Source: Alphaproteobacteria bacterium
GTDB taxonomy: Bacteria > Pseudomonadota > Alphaproteobacteria > Caulobacterales > Caulobacteraceae
Direction of reading: 5' to 3'
Length of the DNA: 50,740 nucleotides
NCBI GenBank assembly: GCA_018820275.1
Contig: JAHJOO010000023.1
Location: 1 to 50,740, forward strand
Shown: positions 34,859-42,262 of the stretch, in pieces
Layout of the letters: each line of letters starts with the position of its first letter
Numbering within the stretch: the first letter of the stretch is position 1
Made by a program: the position numbers and the translations under genes
Notes under the pieces: generated by a model
Told to the model about the DNA's origin: nothing
The model's input: only the letters and a program-made list of their open reading frames with translations
Databases searched by the model: none

Positions 34859-35063
34859 GGATGTTTTCCCCGACGGCCGGGCGACGTTTCGCCTCAGCCT
34901 GACCGCCGCTCGTTAGTCCCGCATCGCGAACGTACGGCGAAGCTTGCGTGACGGCGGGATCACGCCGGTATTTCGGTTTCATGACGTGTCGCGGGCGCCG
35001 CGCTCTCGCGCTTGACCCGGGCGCGCCTTGATGCGACCCGCGCCGGAAACGGAGAGCTTGACC

Positions 35064-36125
35064 ATGCGCACCCTGATCGTGATCCCCGCCGTCGCGGCCC
35101 TGCTCGCCGCCTGTTCGACCGTCGAGGACCGGGGGCCCCAGGGCATCATGGCGCCGGGCGACCCGGCCAAGGCCGTCATGGCGTCGGTAGAGACGGTGGT
35201 GACCACCGACCCCGAGGTCGACGCCGACGATCCGGCGTTCTGGGCCGATCCCCGCGATCCGTCGCGCGCGGTCATGTTCGGGACGGACAAGTCCGACGGG
35301 CTCTATGTCCACAATCTGGACGGCACGGTGCGCCAGTTCCTGCCGTCGGGGCCGGTGAACAACGTCGATCTGCGGACCGGCTTCAGCGTGGCCGGCCGCG
35401 AGCAGGTGCTGGTGGCCGCCAGCAATGACGCGCCGGGTGCCAATGGCGTGAACCTGTACCTGTTCGACCCCGCCACCCTGACGACGACGGACTACGGCTT
35501 CCTGTCGACGCCCTATGAGCCCTACGGCTTCTGCATGGGCCGCCGGGACGGGACCTTCTTCCTCGTCGTCACGACCAAGGCCGGGAAGGTCTATCAGATG
35601 ACGGTGGCGGCCGGCCCCGCCGGGCCGGTGATCGGCGCGCCGCGCGTGCTGACGCTGGGCAGCCAGCTGGAGGGCTGCGTGGTCAACGACGCGGCCGACA
35701 CGCTCTATGTGGGCGAGGAGGACGTGGGCTTCTGGCGCTTCGACTTCGATCCGGCCGGCCCCACGGCGCCGACGGAGATCGCCCGCGTCGACCGGATCCG
35801 CATCAAGGACGACGTCGAGGGCCTGACCATCCTCCGCGACCGGGGCGTGGAATATCTGATCGTCTCCAGCCAGGGCGACAGCACCTATCCGGTGTTCCGG
35901 ATCGAGGGCGACCAGCACGTCTACGTCGGACGGTTCGCCATCGTCGACGGCCCGACCATCGACGGCGTCACCCAGACCGACGGCCTGGACGCCTTCTCGG
36001 GTCCGATCGGCCGCTTCCCGGAAGGCGCCCTGGCCTTCCACGACCACGAGGACGCGCCCAACCCCGGCCAGCAGAATTTCAAGATGGTCGACTGGCGCGA
36101 CGTCAGGACGGCTCTGGGTCTGTGA
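35064..36125 (+). CDS. Beta-propeller phytase (lipoprotein)
   Basis: 353 residues from ATG 35064, with GGAGAG 8 nt upstream; lipobox LLAA-Cys at about residue 17. A six-bladed phytase removes phosphate from inositol hexakisphosphate, calcium-dependent. Family signatures are in order: DADDPAFWADP, GTDKSDGLYVHNLDG, VNNVDLRT, EPYGFCMG, LEGCVVND, LYVGEEDVGFWRFD, KDDVEGLTI, SSQGDSTYPVFR and TQTDGLDAF. Acidic calcium ligands fit. It should face the periplasm or outside, releasing phosphate. It is divergent from the TonB receptor gene, 205 nt between starts. I saw no clear Pho box there. It overlaps the next gene's 3' end by 23 nt. Confidence 0.94.
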   Translation: MRTLIVIPAVAALLAACSTVEDRGPQGIMAPGDPAKAVMASVETVVTTDPEVDADDPAFWADPRDPSRAVMFGTDKSDGLYVHNLDGTVRQFLPSGPVNNVDLRTGFSVAGREQVLVAASNDAPGANGVNLYLFDPATLTTTDYGFLSTPYEPYGFCMGRRDGTFFLVVTTKAGKVYQMTVAAGPAGPVIGAPRVLTLGSQLEGCVVNDAADTLYVGEEDVGFWRFDFDPAGPTAPTEIARVDRIRIKDDVEGLTILRDRGVEYLIVSSQGDSTYPVFRIEGDQHVYVGRFAIVDGPTIDGVTQTDGLDAFSGPIGRFPEGALAFHDHEDAPNPGQQNFKMVDWRDVRTALGL

Positions 36126-36795
36126 CCGCGGGCGAGGCCTTGCGCCCCAGGCCGTAGTAGAGGCCGAGGCCGGCCGGGATCAGCCAGTAGGCGAAGCCCG
36201 GGGCCCAGGGCGCGGCGGCGAGCAGGGGCGAGGCGGCCAGCCCCGCCGAGACCAGACCCGCCGCCACGCACATCGTCCAGACGTCGCGCGCCCGGCCGAG
36301 GGCCGCGCGGGCGGCCGCGTCGCGGGCGTGGGACCGCCCGGCCTGGTTCAGCAGGGTGTAGAGCAGGCTCAGGAAGGCGAAGCCCAGCCCGTAGGCGACG
36401 AAGAGGCCGCGCAGGTCGTCCAGCGAGGCGATCAGCTCGGCCCCCGGCAGGCGTCCGCCCGAGACCCAGCTCATGCCCGTCTCGGTCAGGAGCCGCAGCG
36501 GGAAGACATAGACCAGCACGGTGAAGACGATGGCCAGGCTGATCAGGCCGATCGCCCCGCCGCGCGCCGCCGTCAGCCGGCCGAAGCCGCGGTGCGCGGC
36601 CCAGAACAGGGTCACCAGGGCGAAGCCGGCGGCGAAGGCGGGCACGCGCCCCAGCGCCCGCCCCAGATCGGCGAACGACGCCAGTGGCTCGGCGCCGGAG
36701 ATGATCAGCAGGGTGACGGCGAAGGCGAAGGCCGCGTCGACGAAGGCGTCCAGCCGCCGGTCCGCCTCGCGCCCGATCGCGTCGGAATGGTCCAT
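36103..36795 (-). CDS. TMEM175-like channel (DUF1211 family)
   Basis: 230 residues from ATG 36795 (MDHSDAIGREADRR). The start of helix 1, RRLDAFVDAAFAFAVTLLII, is the diagnostic segment of the TMEM175 potassium channel family, where the usual FSDAVFAI motif reads FVDAAFAFA here. Six membrane helices can be counted in all (including FAAGFALVTLFWAAHRGF, ISLAIVFTVLVYVFPL, GLGFAFLSLLYTLLN, MCVAAGLVSAGLAASPLL, GFAYWLIPAGLGLYYGL). A bacterial K+ leak channel activity is known for relatives and is inferred here. It overlaps the convergent phytase gene by 23 nt. Confidence 0.85.
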   Translation of the reverse strand: MDHSDAIGREADRRLDAFVDAAFAFAVTLLIISGAEPLASFADLGRALGRVPAFAAGFALVTLFWAAHRGFGRLTAARGGAIGLISLAIVFTVLVYVFPLRLLTETGMSWVSGGRLPGAELIASLDDLRGLFVAYGLGFAFLSLLYTLLNQAGRSHARDAAARAALGRARDVWTMCVAAGLVSAGLAASPLLAAAPWAPGFAYWLIPAGLGLYYGLGRKASPAVTDPEPS

Positions 36796-36845
36796 GCCCG
36801 CCTCCCGTCCCCGGGACCGAGGCTGACGCAAGCGGAGGCCGAAAA

Positions 36846-36880
36846 CAAGAAAGGCCCCGCCGGAGCGGAGCCTTCTCTGA
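36846..36880 (-). terminator. Terminator after the tRNA-Gly fragment
   Basis: On the minus strand GGCTCCGC-TCCG-GCGGGGCC forms a hairpin (36853-36872) and is followed by TTTCTTGTTTTC, a good intrinsic terminator. It repeats the arrangement at 36960-36992, where the same kind of hairpin follows the real tRNA-Gly. Confidence 0.65.
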
Positions 36881-36885
36881 TCTCT

Positions 36886-36933
36886 GACTGGAGCGGGCGA
36901 GGCGATTCGAACGCCCGACCCTCACCTTGGCAA
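36886..36933 (-). pseudogene. Truncated copy of tRNA-Gly (3' part)
   Basis: A 48-bp stretch is identical to 36999-37046, the 3' two thirds of the real tRNA-Gly from the anticodon loop to CCA and 3 nt beyond. The 5' half is missing and replaced by unrelated sequence (36934-36955), so no tRNA can form. Together with the duplicated hairpin it looks like a second tRNA-Gly copy that lost its 5' part, or an attachment-site scar. Confidence 0.85.
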
Positions 36934-36959
36934 TCTGGGGAGGCCCATGGCTCCAAAAG

Positions 36960-36992
36960 CAAAAAGGCCCGATCCGAAGATCGAGCCTTTTC
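36960..36992 (-). terminator. Terminator of tRNA-Gly
   Basis: GGCTCGATC-TTCG-GATCGGGCC on the minus strand (36965-36989) is a strong TTCG-capped hairpin with AAAA before and TTTTT after it, so it works in both directions. It lies 10 nt after the tRNA. Confidence 0.75.
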
Positions 36993-37001
36993 TGCTTCGA
37001 C

Positions 37002-37076
37002 TGGAGCGGGCGAGGCGATTCGAACGCCCGACCCTCACCTTGGCAAGGTGATGCTCTACCCCTGAGCTACGCCCGC
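37002..37076 (-). tRNA. tRNA-Gly (GCC anticodon)
   Basis: 75 nt, CCA encoded. The acceptor GCGGGCG pairs fully with CGCCCGC and the discriminator is U. Anticodon loop TTGCCAA gives GCC, reading GGC. D arm AGCTCAGGGGTAGAGCA and T arm GTCGGGCGTTCGAATCGCC are regular. A truncated second copy lies downstream (36886-36933). Confidence 0.96.
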
Positions 37077-37196
37077 GCTCTCAGTCGAGAGCGGGGCGTA
37101 TAGCGGACCCGCCACACGCCCCGCAAGGGGGTTTTTCGCATCTTTCGCCCTGACGCTCGGCCCGCGGGGCCTCGCTGCCTGAGGGCGGTCTTCGAC

Positions 37197-37943
37197 CTAT
37201 TCGCGGTTGCCCATGAAGGCGAGCAGAAACTGGAACAGGTTCACGAAGTTGATGAACAGGGCCAGGGCGCCGAAGCCGGTGGCCACGGCCATGGCGGCCT
37301 TGTCCCCGCCGAGGGCGTAGTAGGTCATCTTCAGGCGCTGGGTGTCATAGGCGATCAGGCCCGAGAAGATCAGCACGCCGGCGGCGGAGATGATCAGGTA
37401 CAGCGTGCCCGACTGCATGAACATGTTCACCACCGAGGCGATGATCAGGCCGATCACCGCCATGATCAGGAAGGTCCCGATCGGCGACAGGTCGCGCTTG
37501 GTGGTGTAGCCGAACAGGCTGAGGCCGCCGAACGCCGCCGCCGTGACGAAGAAGGTCGAGGCGATCGAGGCGTCGGTGTAGCGCAGGAACAGCAGGCCCA
37601 TGCCGGCACCGATCGAGGCGACCACCGCCCAGTACAGCAGGTTCACGCCGCGCGCGGACGGGTTCTTCATGAAGAACATCGAGCCGAACAGCAGGACCAG
37701 CGGGGCGAACTGCACCACCATGCCCAGCACCGTCAGGCCGATGCGGCCGTCGGCGGTGCGGGCGAAAAACAGCTGCTGCACCGGCTCGTAGTTGCCGGTG
37801 ACCCAGGCGAGGGCGCCGGCGACCACCAGACCCAGAGCCAGCTTGTTGTACACGCCCAGCATGAAGGCGCGCAGGCCGGCGTCGACGGCCATGTCGGCGG
37901 TCTTCGGCAGCGGGCGGGCGTATCCGTTGTTGAAGTCGCTCAT
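37197..37943 (-). CDS. Bax inhibitor-1 / YccA family membrane protein
   Basis: 248 residues from ATG 37943 (MSDFNNGYARPL). Seven membrane segments: LGLVVAGALAWVTGN, VVQFAPLVLLFGSMFF, LLYWAVVASIGAGMGLLFL, TFFVTAAAFGGLSLFGY, FLIMAVIGLIIASVVNMFM, LYLIISAAGVLIFSGLIAY and the C-terminal LFINFVNLFQFLLAFMG. The SLFGYTTKRDLSPIGTFL and DTQRLKM parts are the family signature. YccA-type members modulate FtsH, others leak calcium; which holds here is unknown. The last residue is followed by TAG at 37197. It is divergent from thpR. Confidence 0.93.
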   Translation of the reverse strand: MSDFNNGYARPLPKTADMAVDAGLRAFMLGVYNKLALGLVVAGALAWVTGNYEPVQQLFFARTADGRIGLTVLGMVVQFAPLVLLFGSMFFMKNPSARGVNLLYWAVVASIGAGMGLLFLRYTDASIASTFFVTAAAFGGLSLFGYTTKRDLSPIGTFLIMAVIGLIIASVVNMFMQSGTLYLIISAAGVLIFSGLIAYDTQRLKMTYYALGGDKAAMAVATGFGALALFINFVNLFQFLLAFMGNRE

Positions 37944-38068
37944 CGCGAGTTCGATCTCCCAAAACATCCCGGATGGGCCGGGTTCGGGTCGAATATCGGG
38001 GCGGGCCGGGGGTGACGCAAGGAAAACCGGACTTGGGGTCGGACGCGGGCGCCGCTACCAATGGCCGC

Positions 38069-38608
38069 ATGATCCGGCTGTTTGCCGCCCTGTCCCTGCC
38101 CTTCGATCTGGCCGAGCCGCTGGCGCGGCGCCAGACCGGCCTGCCCGGCGCGCGCTGGCGGCCGACCGAGGCCCTGCACGTCACCCTGGCCTTCTACGGC
38201 GAGGTGGGCGAGCGCACGGCCGACGATCTGGCCGCCGAGCTGGAGCGCGCCGCGACGGGCGGGGCGTTCGACCTGTCGCTGAGCGGCGTCGGGGCCTTCG
38301 GCGAGGGGCACCGGACCCACGCCATCTGGGCCGGTGTGGCGCCGAACGAGCGGCTGAACGTGCTGGCCGGGCGCTGTCGCGCGGCGGGCGAGCGCGCGGG
38401 GCTGAAGCTGGAGGCGCGCGCCTATCGCCCCCACGTCACCCTGGCCTATCTGAAGCCGCAGGCGGACCCGGCCCGCATCGGGGCCTGGATCACCAACCAC
38501 AACCTGCTGGCCTCGCCGCCCGCGCGCGTCGACCGCTTCGGGCTCTACTCCAGCGTGCTGACGCACGACGGCAGCCACTATGAGCTGGAACGGGAGTATC
38601 CGCTGTGA
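38069..38608 (+). CDS. thpR: RNA 2',3'-cyclic phosphodiesterase (LigT family)
   Basis: 179 residues from ATG 38069 (MIRLFAALSLPFDL); the open frame further upstream is not coding-like. The two catalytic HxTx motifs are ALHVTLAFYGEV (about residue 40) and RPHVTLAYLKP (about 125). It opens 2',3'-cyclic phosphates on RNA ends, and could ligate 2'-5' ends as in E. coli. Cytosolic. Its TGA overlaps the GTG of the next acetyltransferase by 4 nt (GTGA at 38605), so the two are coupled. Confidence 0.93.
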   Translation: MIRLFAALSLPFDLAEPLARRQTGLPGARWRPTEALHVTLAFYGEVGERTADDLAAELERAATGGAFDLSLSGVGAFGEGHRTHAIWAGVAPNERLNVLAGRCRAAGERAGLKLEARAYRPHVTLAYLKPQADPARIGAWITNHNLLASPPARVDRFGLYSSVLTHDGSHYELEREYPL

Positions 38609-39159
38609 CCGACGCCATCGCCCCCGGGCCGACGCTGGAAACGGAGCGGTTGATCCTGCGGCCCACGGCCCTGGCCGACTTTCCGCGCTGGGCCGAGATG
38701 ATGGCCGACCCCGAGGCGGCGCGCTTCATCGGCGGAGCGCAGGCGGCGCCGGCCGCCTGGCGCGGCCTGATGACCATGGCCGGGGCTTGGGCCCTGACGG
38801 GCGTGGCCATGTTCTCGGTGATCGAGAAGGCGACCGGCCTGTGGGTCGGCCGGCTGGGGCCGTGGACGCCCGAGGGCTGGCCCGGCACGGAGGTGGGCTG
38901 GGGCCTGCACCCCGACGCCCAGGGCAAGGGCTATGGCGCGGAAGGGGCCGCCGCGACGCTGGACTATGCCTTCGACGTGCTGGGCTGGACCGGGGTCATC
39001 CACTGCATCGACCCCGACAACGTTCCGTCGCAGCGGCTGGCCGAACGGCTGGGCTCGACCCATCTGGGCCCCACCAAACTGCCGCCGCCGTTCGAGGACG
39101 CGCCGGTCGACCGCTGGGGCCAGACGCGGGACCAGTGGCGGGCGCGACGCAACCGGTGA
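38605..39159 (+). CDS. GNAT family N-acetyltransferase (RimJ/RimL type)
   Basis: 184 residues from GTG 38605. The N-terminal TLETERLILRPTALADFPRW is characteristic of the RimJ/RimL branch. Strand 4 VGWGLHPDAQGKGYGAEGAAATLDYAF carries the acetyl-CoA binding Q-G-K-G-Y-G-A motif, and VIHCIDPDNVPSQRLAERLG the typical Asn-x-x-S-x-R-x-x-E-R-L-G. It acetylates an amine of an unknown substrate (protein N-termini, antibiotic or metabolite). Translationally coupled to thpR. Confidence 0.92.
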   Translation: MTDAIAPGPTLETERLILRPTALADFPRWAEMMADPEAARFIGGAQAAPAAWRGLMTMAGAWALTGVAMFSVIEKATGLWVGRLGPWTPEGWPGTEVGWGLHPDAQGKGYGAEGAAATLDYAFDVLGWTGVIHCIDPDNVPSQRLAERLGSTHLGPTKLPPPFEDAPVDRWGQTRDQWRARRNR

Positions 39160-39206
39160 GGGGCTTCGCCCGTATCTGCCGGGTCGGATGAGAGATGGAG
39201 ACCCTG

Positions 39207-39725
39207 ATGCGTCCTGCCCTGAGCGCCGCCCTCGCCCTCGCCCTGCTGGCCCCGGGGGCCGCCCACGCCCAGGTGTCCGGGCTGGACCTGGACCGGTTCG
39301 ACGGTCGCTGGTTCGAGGTCGCGCGCAGCCCCAACGACGTCCAGAAGGACTGCAGCCGCGCCCAGATCGACTTCACGGCGACCAACCGGGACGACCGCTA
39401 CGGCATCACCGTGACCTGCACCCGGCGCGCCGACGGCCGGGTCGAGACCCTGCGCGCCGACGCCCGGATCGACTCCGCCAACCCGGCCAAATTCCGCTTC
39501 ACCCTGCGCGGCATCCTGGCCGTCGGCGGACTGGCGGGACAGAACTACTGGGTCATGGACCACGCCCCGGACTACAGCTGGGCCATCCTGGCCCTGCCGA
39601 ACAAGTCCGACTGGTGGATCTGGCACCGCAGCCAGAACCCGTCCGCCGCCGTCCGCAGCCAGACCCTCGCCCGCGCCCGCCAGCTGGGCCTGAACACCTC
39701 GCAGGTGGTGACGACGGGCGGGTGA
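39207..39725 (+). CDS. Lipocalin family protein (Blc-like)
   Basis: 172 residues from ATG 39207, which has GGAG 7 nt upstream; ATG 39195 is in frame but overlaps that site. Signal peptide with cleavage after AHA. The lipocalin first motif is FDGRWFEVARSPNDVQKDCSRA, with Gly-x-Trp, and later strands read RYGITVTCTRRADGRVE, FRFTLRGI, YWVMDHAPDYSWAILAL and DWWIWHRS. Cys in KDCSR and VTCTR could form a disulfide. Periplasmic, or outer membrane if lipidated, though the cleavage site is not a lipobox. It binds a small hydrophobic ligand; the identity is open. The next gene begins a lower-GC patch. Confidence 0.9.
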   Translation: MRPALSAALALALLAPGAAHAQVSGLDLDRFDGRWFEVARSPNDVQKDCSRAQIDFTATNRDDRYGITVTCTRRADGRVETLRADARIDSANPAKFRFTLRGILAVGGLAGQNYWVMDHAPDYSWAILALPNKSDWWIWHRSQNPSAAVRSQTLARARQLGLNTSQVVTTGG

Positions 39726-39734
39726 GGTTTCCGT

Positions 39735-39983
39735 TTGGTCCACCCCGATGGCCGAGCACAACACGGGGTGGCTCTTGGCCAATCATCCCTAGGGCCCGCG
39801 CGCTTTGGCGACCTGGCCCCAATAGAACGTCAAGAGATTGCCCGCGAATTAGAGCGCTACGGAGGCGAACCTGCCTTTGAGGGCATGATGCGGGATTGGC
39901 GGCCGCGCGTCCGGTTGCGAGTGATGAAAATTCACGAGGCTAGGCCTTCGGCGCGGCCTTTTTGGGGGCTGCGGCGCGCTTAG
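39735..39983 (+). CDS. Possible small coding remnant
   Basis: An 82-codon frame from TTG 39735 with no ATG start and no good ribosome site. Residues 20-75 (FGDLAPIERQEIARELERYGG, about 21 residues of helix, then EGMMRDWRPRVRLRVMKIHEA) look like real protein and use codons unlike the GC-rich neighbours. It overlaps the 3' end of the next gene by 44 nt. It may be a truncated gene brought by the accessory patch. I cannot name it; low confidence. Confidence 0.25.
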   Translation: MVHPDGRAQHGVALGQSSLGPARFGDLAPIERQEIARELERYGGEPAFEGMMRDWRPRVRLRVMKIHEARPSARPFWGLRRA

Positions 39984-40587
39984 GGGCGGACTTAATCTCC
40001 GGCTGTGGCGGCTCGCCCATGTGGACAATCTCACCCGCCCTGAGCGACAAGCCACCCCTTAACGTATGGATCTGTCCGACCACGGAAAGCCAGTCTCCGA
40101 TATTCAGAGCTGCTGCTTGACCATACCATTGCTTGCCTAGTCTGACGGACGCGATCTCATGCGGCCCGCTGTCGTCGGACGGTACGAGAAGCACATATGT
40201 CTCACCGTCGCTGTAGGCACTCACGTCACGCACGCGCCCCTCCAATCGCTTCCACTTCCCCGCGTAGGTTTGGGACACTGCATCAACTTGCAAACTTGTC
40301 CGGCCCTCGACCTTTTTCCGCAAGACCTCTGTAGTAATCTCATCCCAAACGAAATCTCTTGGTGGGGGGCCAGAGATCGCTTCTTGAGCCGCATTCAGGG
40401 CGACCTTGGGTGCGGTCCTGAACATGTAGACTAGGCCCGCAGCGGCTATCAGGAGCGCAAGCCACCCGACACTTAGTAGGTAGGGTGTGTAGGCATTTGT
40501 CGCCGTGCTCAAACCGGTCGCGACCGCGCCGCCGCCGATTCCCAGCCCCGCGAGTAGTGCCCCGATGATGATTTCTCGTCGCCCCAT
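39940..40587 (-). CDS. Membrane-anchored protein with C-terminal OB-like domain, unknown
   Basis: 215 residues. Two membrane helices at the start (IIIGALLAGLGIGGGAVATG and YLLSVGWLALLIAAAGLVYMF), then a cytosolic or periplasmic domain with AYSDGETYVLLVPSDDSGPHEI and LNIGDWLSVVGQIHTLRGGL, which has the strand pattern of an OB fold (a tRNA-OB or single-strand binding type), and finally a Lys/Ala tail (KRAAAPKKAAPKA). Codon use (TTG, GAT, CTT) is less GC-rich than in the flanks, so it may be acquired. I do not recognise a family. Confidence 0.7.
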   Translation of the reverse strand: MGRREIIIGALLAGLGIGGGAVATGLSTATNAYTPYLLSVGWLALLIAAAGLVYMFRTAPKVALNAAQEAISGPPPRDFVWDEITTEVLRKKVEGRTSLQVDAVSQTYAGKWKRLEGRVRDVSAYSDGETYVLLVPSDDSGPHEIASVRLGKQWYGQAAALNIGDWLSVVGQIHTLRGGLSLRAGEIVHMGEPPQPEIKSAPKRAAAPKKAAPKA

Positions 40588-40662
40588 ACCGCCGTCATAT
40601 CAGACGGCCGCCGGATTCGGGAACGAGCGGGTGAACTGCCCCCGCTTGGGCATATACCCCCT

Positions 40663-40764
40663 CTAGACATGTAGGTTATCCTCGGCCGGTGATTTCGGGC
40701 CGGGCTTGGTGAACGTGGCGTCCAGAAGGGCGTCGAAGCGTTGCGTTTCGTGCGGATCGGGCAT
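40663..40764 (-). CDS. Very small ORF (33 aa)
   Basis: ATG at 40764 gives MPDPHETQRFDALLDATFTK and 13 more residues to TAG at 40663. The ETQRFDALL part is like short proteins seen often in alphaproteobacteria with an E-T-x-R-F-D-A-L-L core. A GGGGG tract precedes the start. It is too short for a firm call. Confidence 0.35.
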   Translation of the reverse strand: MPDPHETQRFDALLDATFTKPGPKSPAEDNLHV

Positions 40765-40777
40765 CTAGATCGCCCCC

Positions 40778-41662
40778 ATGGGGCGGATACTACTCTCGAT
40801 ATGCTGTGCTGTCGTTGCGATGGGGCTTATGGCCTCAAGCCAAGCCCCAAACGCGGAGGGTGTGTCCCAGCCACGCCCACCCGTAGAGGGTCAATCCGGC
40901 AAAAGCGCAAGGGCACGAAACCAGCAGCCAACGCCACTTCCTGTCCTCGTGCTCGAAACACCGGAACAAGCCGTGGCCAAGCAGCGCAGCGAAGCCGAAG
41001 CACGTGAGCATGATGCCGAAGATTTGGAGGCCCAGGAGCGGGCCGCAAGTGCTGCCGAGGAGCAAATCTGGCCTGCGTGGGCGGCGGCCGTCCTGACTTT
41101 GATAGGCACCGGCCTTCTGGTGTGGAACCTCTGTGAAGCGCGCCGTGCCACGGCCCTCGCCCGCGAACACATGAGCACCGATCTCAGAGCGTGGGTATTG
41201 CCACTCAGCCCCGCTTTCGACAGCAGTTCGAACACGACGGTTGACGGCGGAATTGTCTACGCCAACGCCACCTTGCTTGCCGTGGCGTTTCAGAACGTGG
41301 GCCGTTCCCCGGCTCTCGGTGCCACCATGTGGGTCGAGATGCGTATCACGGAGATCGCCGATCCGCCGCAAAGCGTCACGCCCCCCACTGCTCAGTCGGG
41401 GGCCTCCGCCATTGTGGGCCCCAACCAACCCTGCCAGACCGGGTGGACGGCCATCGGAGACGCGAAGCGGGACGCCTTCTTTGCGGGCCATCTCGCTGTG
41501 TATTTGTACGCGGGCGTTGCCTACCGCACGATTTTCGATGGGCCGCCGTGCCTCACGGAGGTTTGCTACCGCATAGTCTGCAATGGGGTTCGACGGGCCG
41601 AGGACGGTTCCTTGCAACCCAATTATGAGATTGGGCTGGCGGGAATCCAACTGGCCACCTAG
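40778..41662 (+). CDS. Membrane protein with coiled coil, unknown
   Basis: 294 residues. Residues 1-20 are a signal peptide or membrane segment (MGRILLSICCAVVAMGLMAS), then a Pro-rich and coiled-coil stretch (VAKQRSEAEAREHDAEDLEA), one membrane helix (WAAAVLTLIGTGLLVWNL near 105) and a C-terminal domain with RAWVLPLSP, VAFQNVGRSPALGATMWVEM and the Cys-bearing PCLTEVCYRIVCNG. The segment LCEARRATALAREHM followed by RAWVLPL is typical of a widespread set of unnamed membrane proteins. The antisense frame at this place is less protein-like. Part of the lower-GC patch; function unknown. Confidence 0.7.
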   Translation: MGRILLSICCAVVAMGLMASSQAPNAEGVSQPRPPVEGQSGKSARARNQQPTPLPVLVLETPEQAVAKQRSEAEAREHDAEDLEAQERAASAAEEQIWPAWAAAVLTLIGTGLLVWNLCEARRATALAREHMSTDLRAWVLPLSPAFDSSSNTTVDGGIVYANATLLAVAFQNVGRSPALGATMWVEMRITEIADPPQSVTPPTAQSGASAIVGPNQPCQTGWTAIGDAKRDAFFAGHLAVYLYAGVAYRTIFDGPPCLTEVCYRIVCNGVRRAEDGSLQPNYEIGLAGIQLAT

Positions 41663-41748
41663 CAGCGCCATCGCCACCATCAGCGCGCTTAGTCACCGGC
41701 GCACCACATACATGTCTCGCGAGGATACATGCCCCCGCTTGACCTCCG

Positions 41749-41763
41749 GAACACAACCGGAAC
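41749..41763. promoter_or_regulatory. LexA operator (SOS box) upstream of mmcB
   Basis: GAACACAACCGGAAC is an exact GAAC-N7-GAAC, the reverse form of the alphaproteobacterial LexA site GTTC-N7-GTTC. It ends 10 nt before the mmcB start at 41774, where a bound repressor would block transcription. MmcB of Caulobacter is SOS-induced, so site and gene agree. Confidence 0.8.
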
Positions 41764-41773
41764 ATATGCGGTC

Positions 41774-42220
41774 ATGGCGGCCGCGGCGCTTCAGATCGAA
41801 CTCGTCTTCTCCCGGCCGGAGACCACGCTGGCGGTGACGCGGGGCGCGGCGCGGCTGCTGGTGGACATGGGCCATGCCCCCCTGCTGGAGGTCGGCCTGC
41901 CCAACGGGCGGCGCGCCGACGTGATGGCGCTGGGCCCCCGCGGCGAGATCGTCATCGTCGAGGTCAAGTCGGGGCTGGACGACTTCCGCTGCGATCAGAA
42001 GTGGCGCGAGTACGGCCCCTTCTGCGACGCCTTCTACTTCGCCGTCGACCCCGGCTTTCCCCACGACCTGATCGAGGGCGACTGCGGCCTGATCGTCGCC
42101 GACGGCTTCGGCGGGGCGGTGGTGCGCGAGGCGACGCCCCTGCCGCTGGCGCCCGCGCGGCGGAAGGCGCTGACGCTGGCGTTCGGGCGGCTGGGCGCGA
42201 TGCGGGCGCTGAAGGGGTAG
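41774..42220 (+). CDS. mmcB: MmcB family DNA repair protein
   Basis: 148 residues from ATG 41774; the frame is open from 41729 but the LexA site lies in that part. MmcB is an SOS-induced protein that protects Caulobacter from mitomycin C. RRADVMALGPRGEIVIVEVKSGLDDF gives the PD-(D/E)XK core: Asp, Glu and Lys in ADVM...IVEVKS, and DQKWREYGPFCDAFYFAVDPGF is the family signature. It probably acts as a nuclease in crosslink repair (inferred from fold). A perfect LexA box is just upstream. The stop codon lies inside a G-rich GGGGTA tract that continues downstream. Confidence 0.92.
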   Translation: MAAAALQIELVFSRPETTLAVTRGAARLLVDMGHAPLLEVGLPNGRRADVMALGPRGEIVIVEVKSGLDDFRCDQKWREYGPFCDAFYFAVDPGFPHDLIEGDCGLIVADGFGGAVVREATPLPLAPARRKALTLAFGRLGAMRALKG

Positions 42221-42241
42221 GGGTAGGGGTAGGCGGTGGGG
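42214..42241. repeat. GGGGTA tandem tract (possible G-quadruplex)
   Basis: Three tandem GGGGTA units from 42214 then GGCGGTGGGG, giving four runs of four G at 42214-42217, 42220-42223, 42226-42229 and 42238-42241. The mmcB stop codon TAG (42218-42220) is inside the first units. Such a tract can form an intramolecular quadruplex on the plus strand or its RNA. Confidence 0.75.
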
Positions 42242-42262
42242 TTCGAGGTCGGACCAACGGCC

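Noticed and set aside
34859..35063. Pho box between the TonB receptor and phytase
   Set aside because: TTTCATGACGTGTC is present, but I cannot find a good 11-bp direct repeat with CTGTCAT-like halves.
40835..41680. Antisense frame as the real gene in place of the plus-strand membrane protein
   Set aside because: The plus-strand product has a signal peptide, coiled coil and membrane helix in a sensible order and ends near the LexA-controlled gene; the antisense product has no such order.
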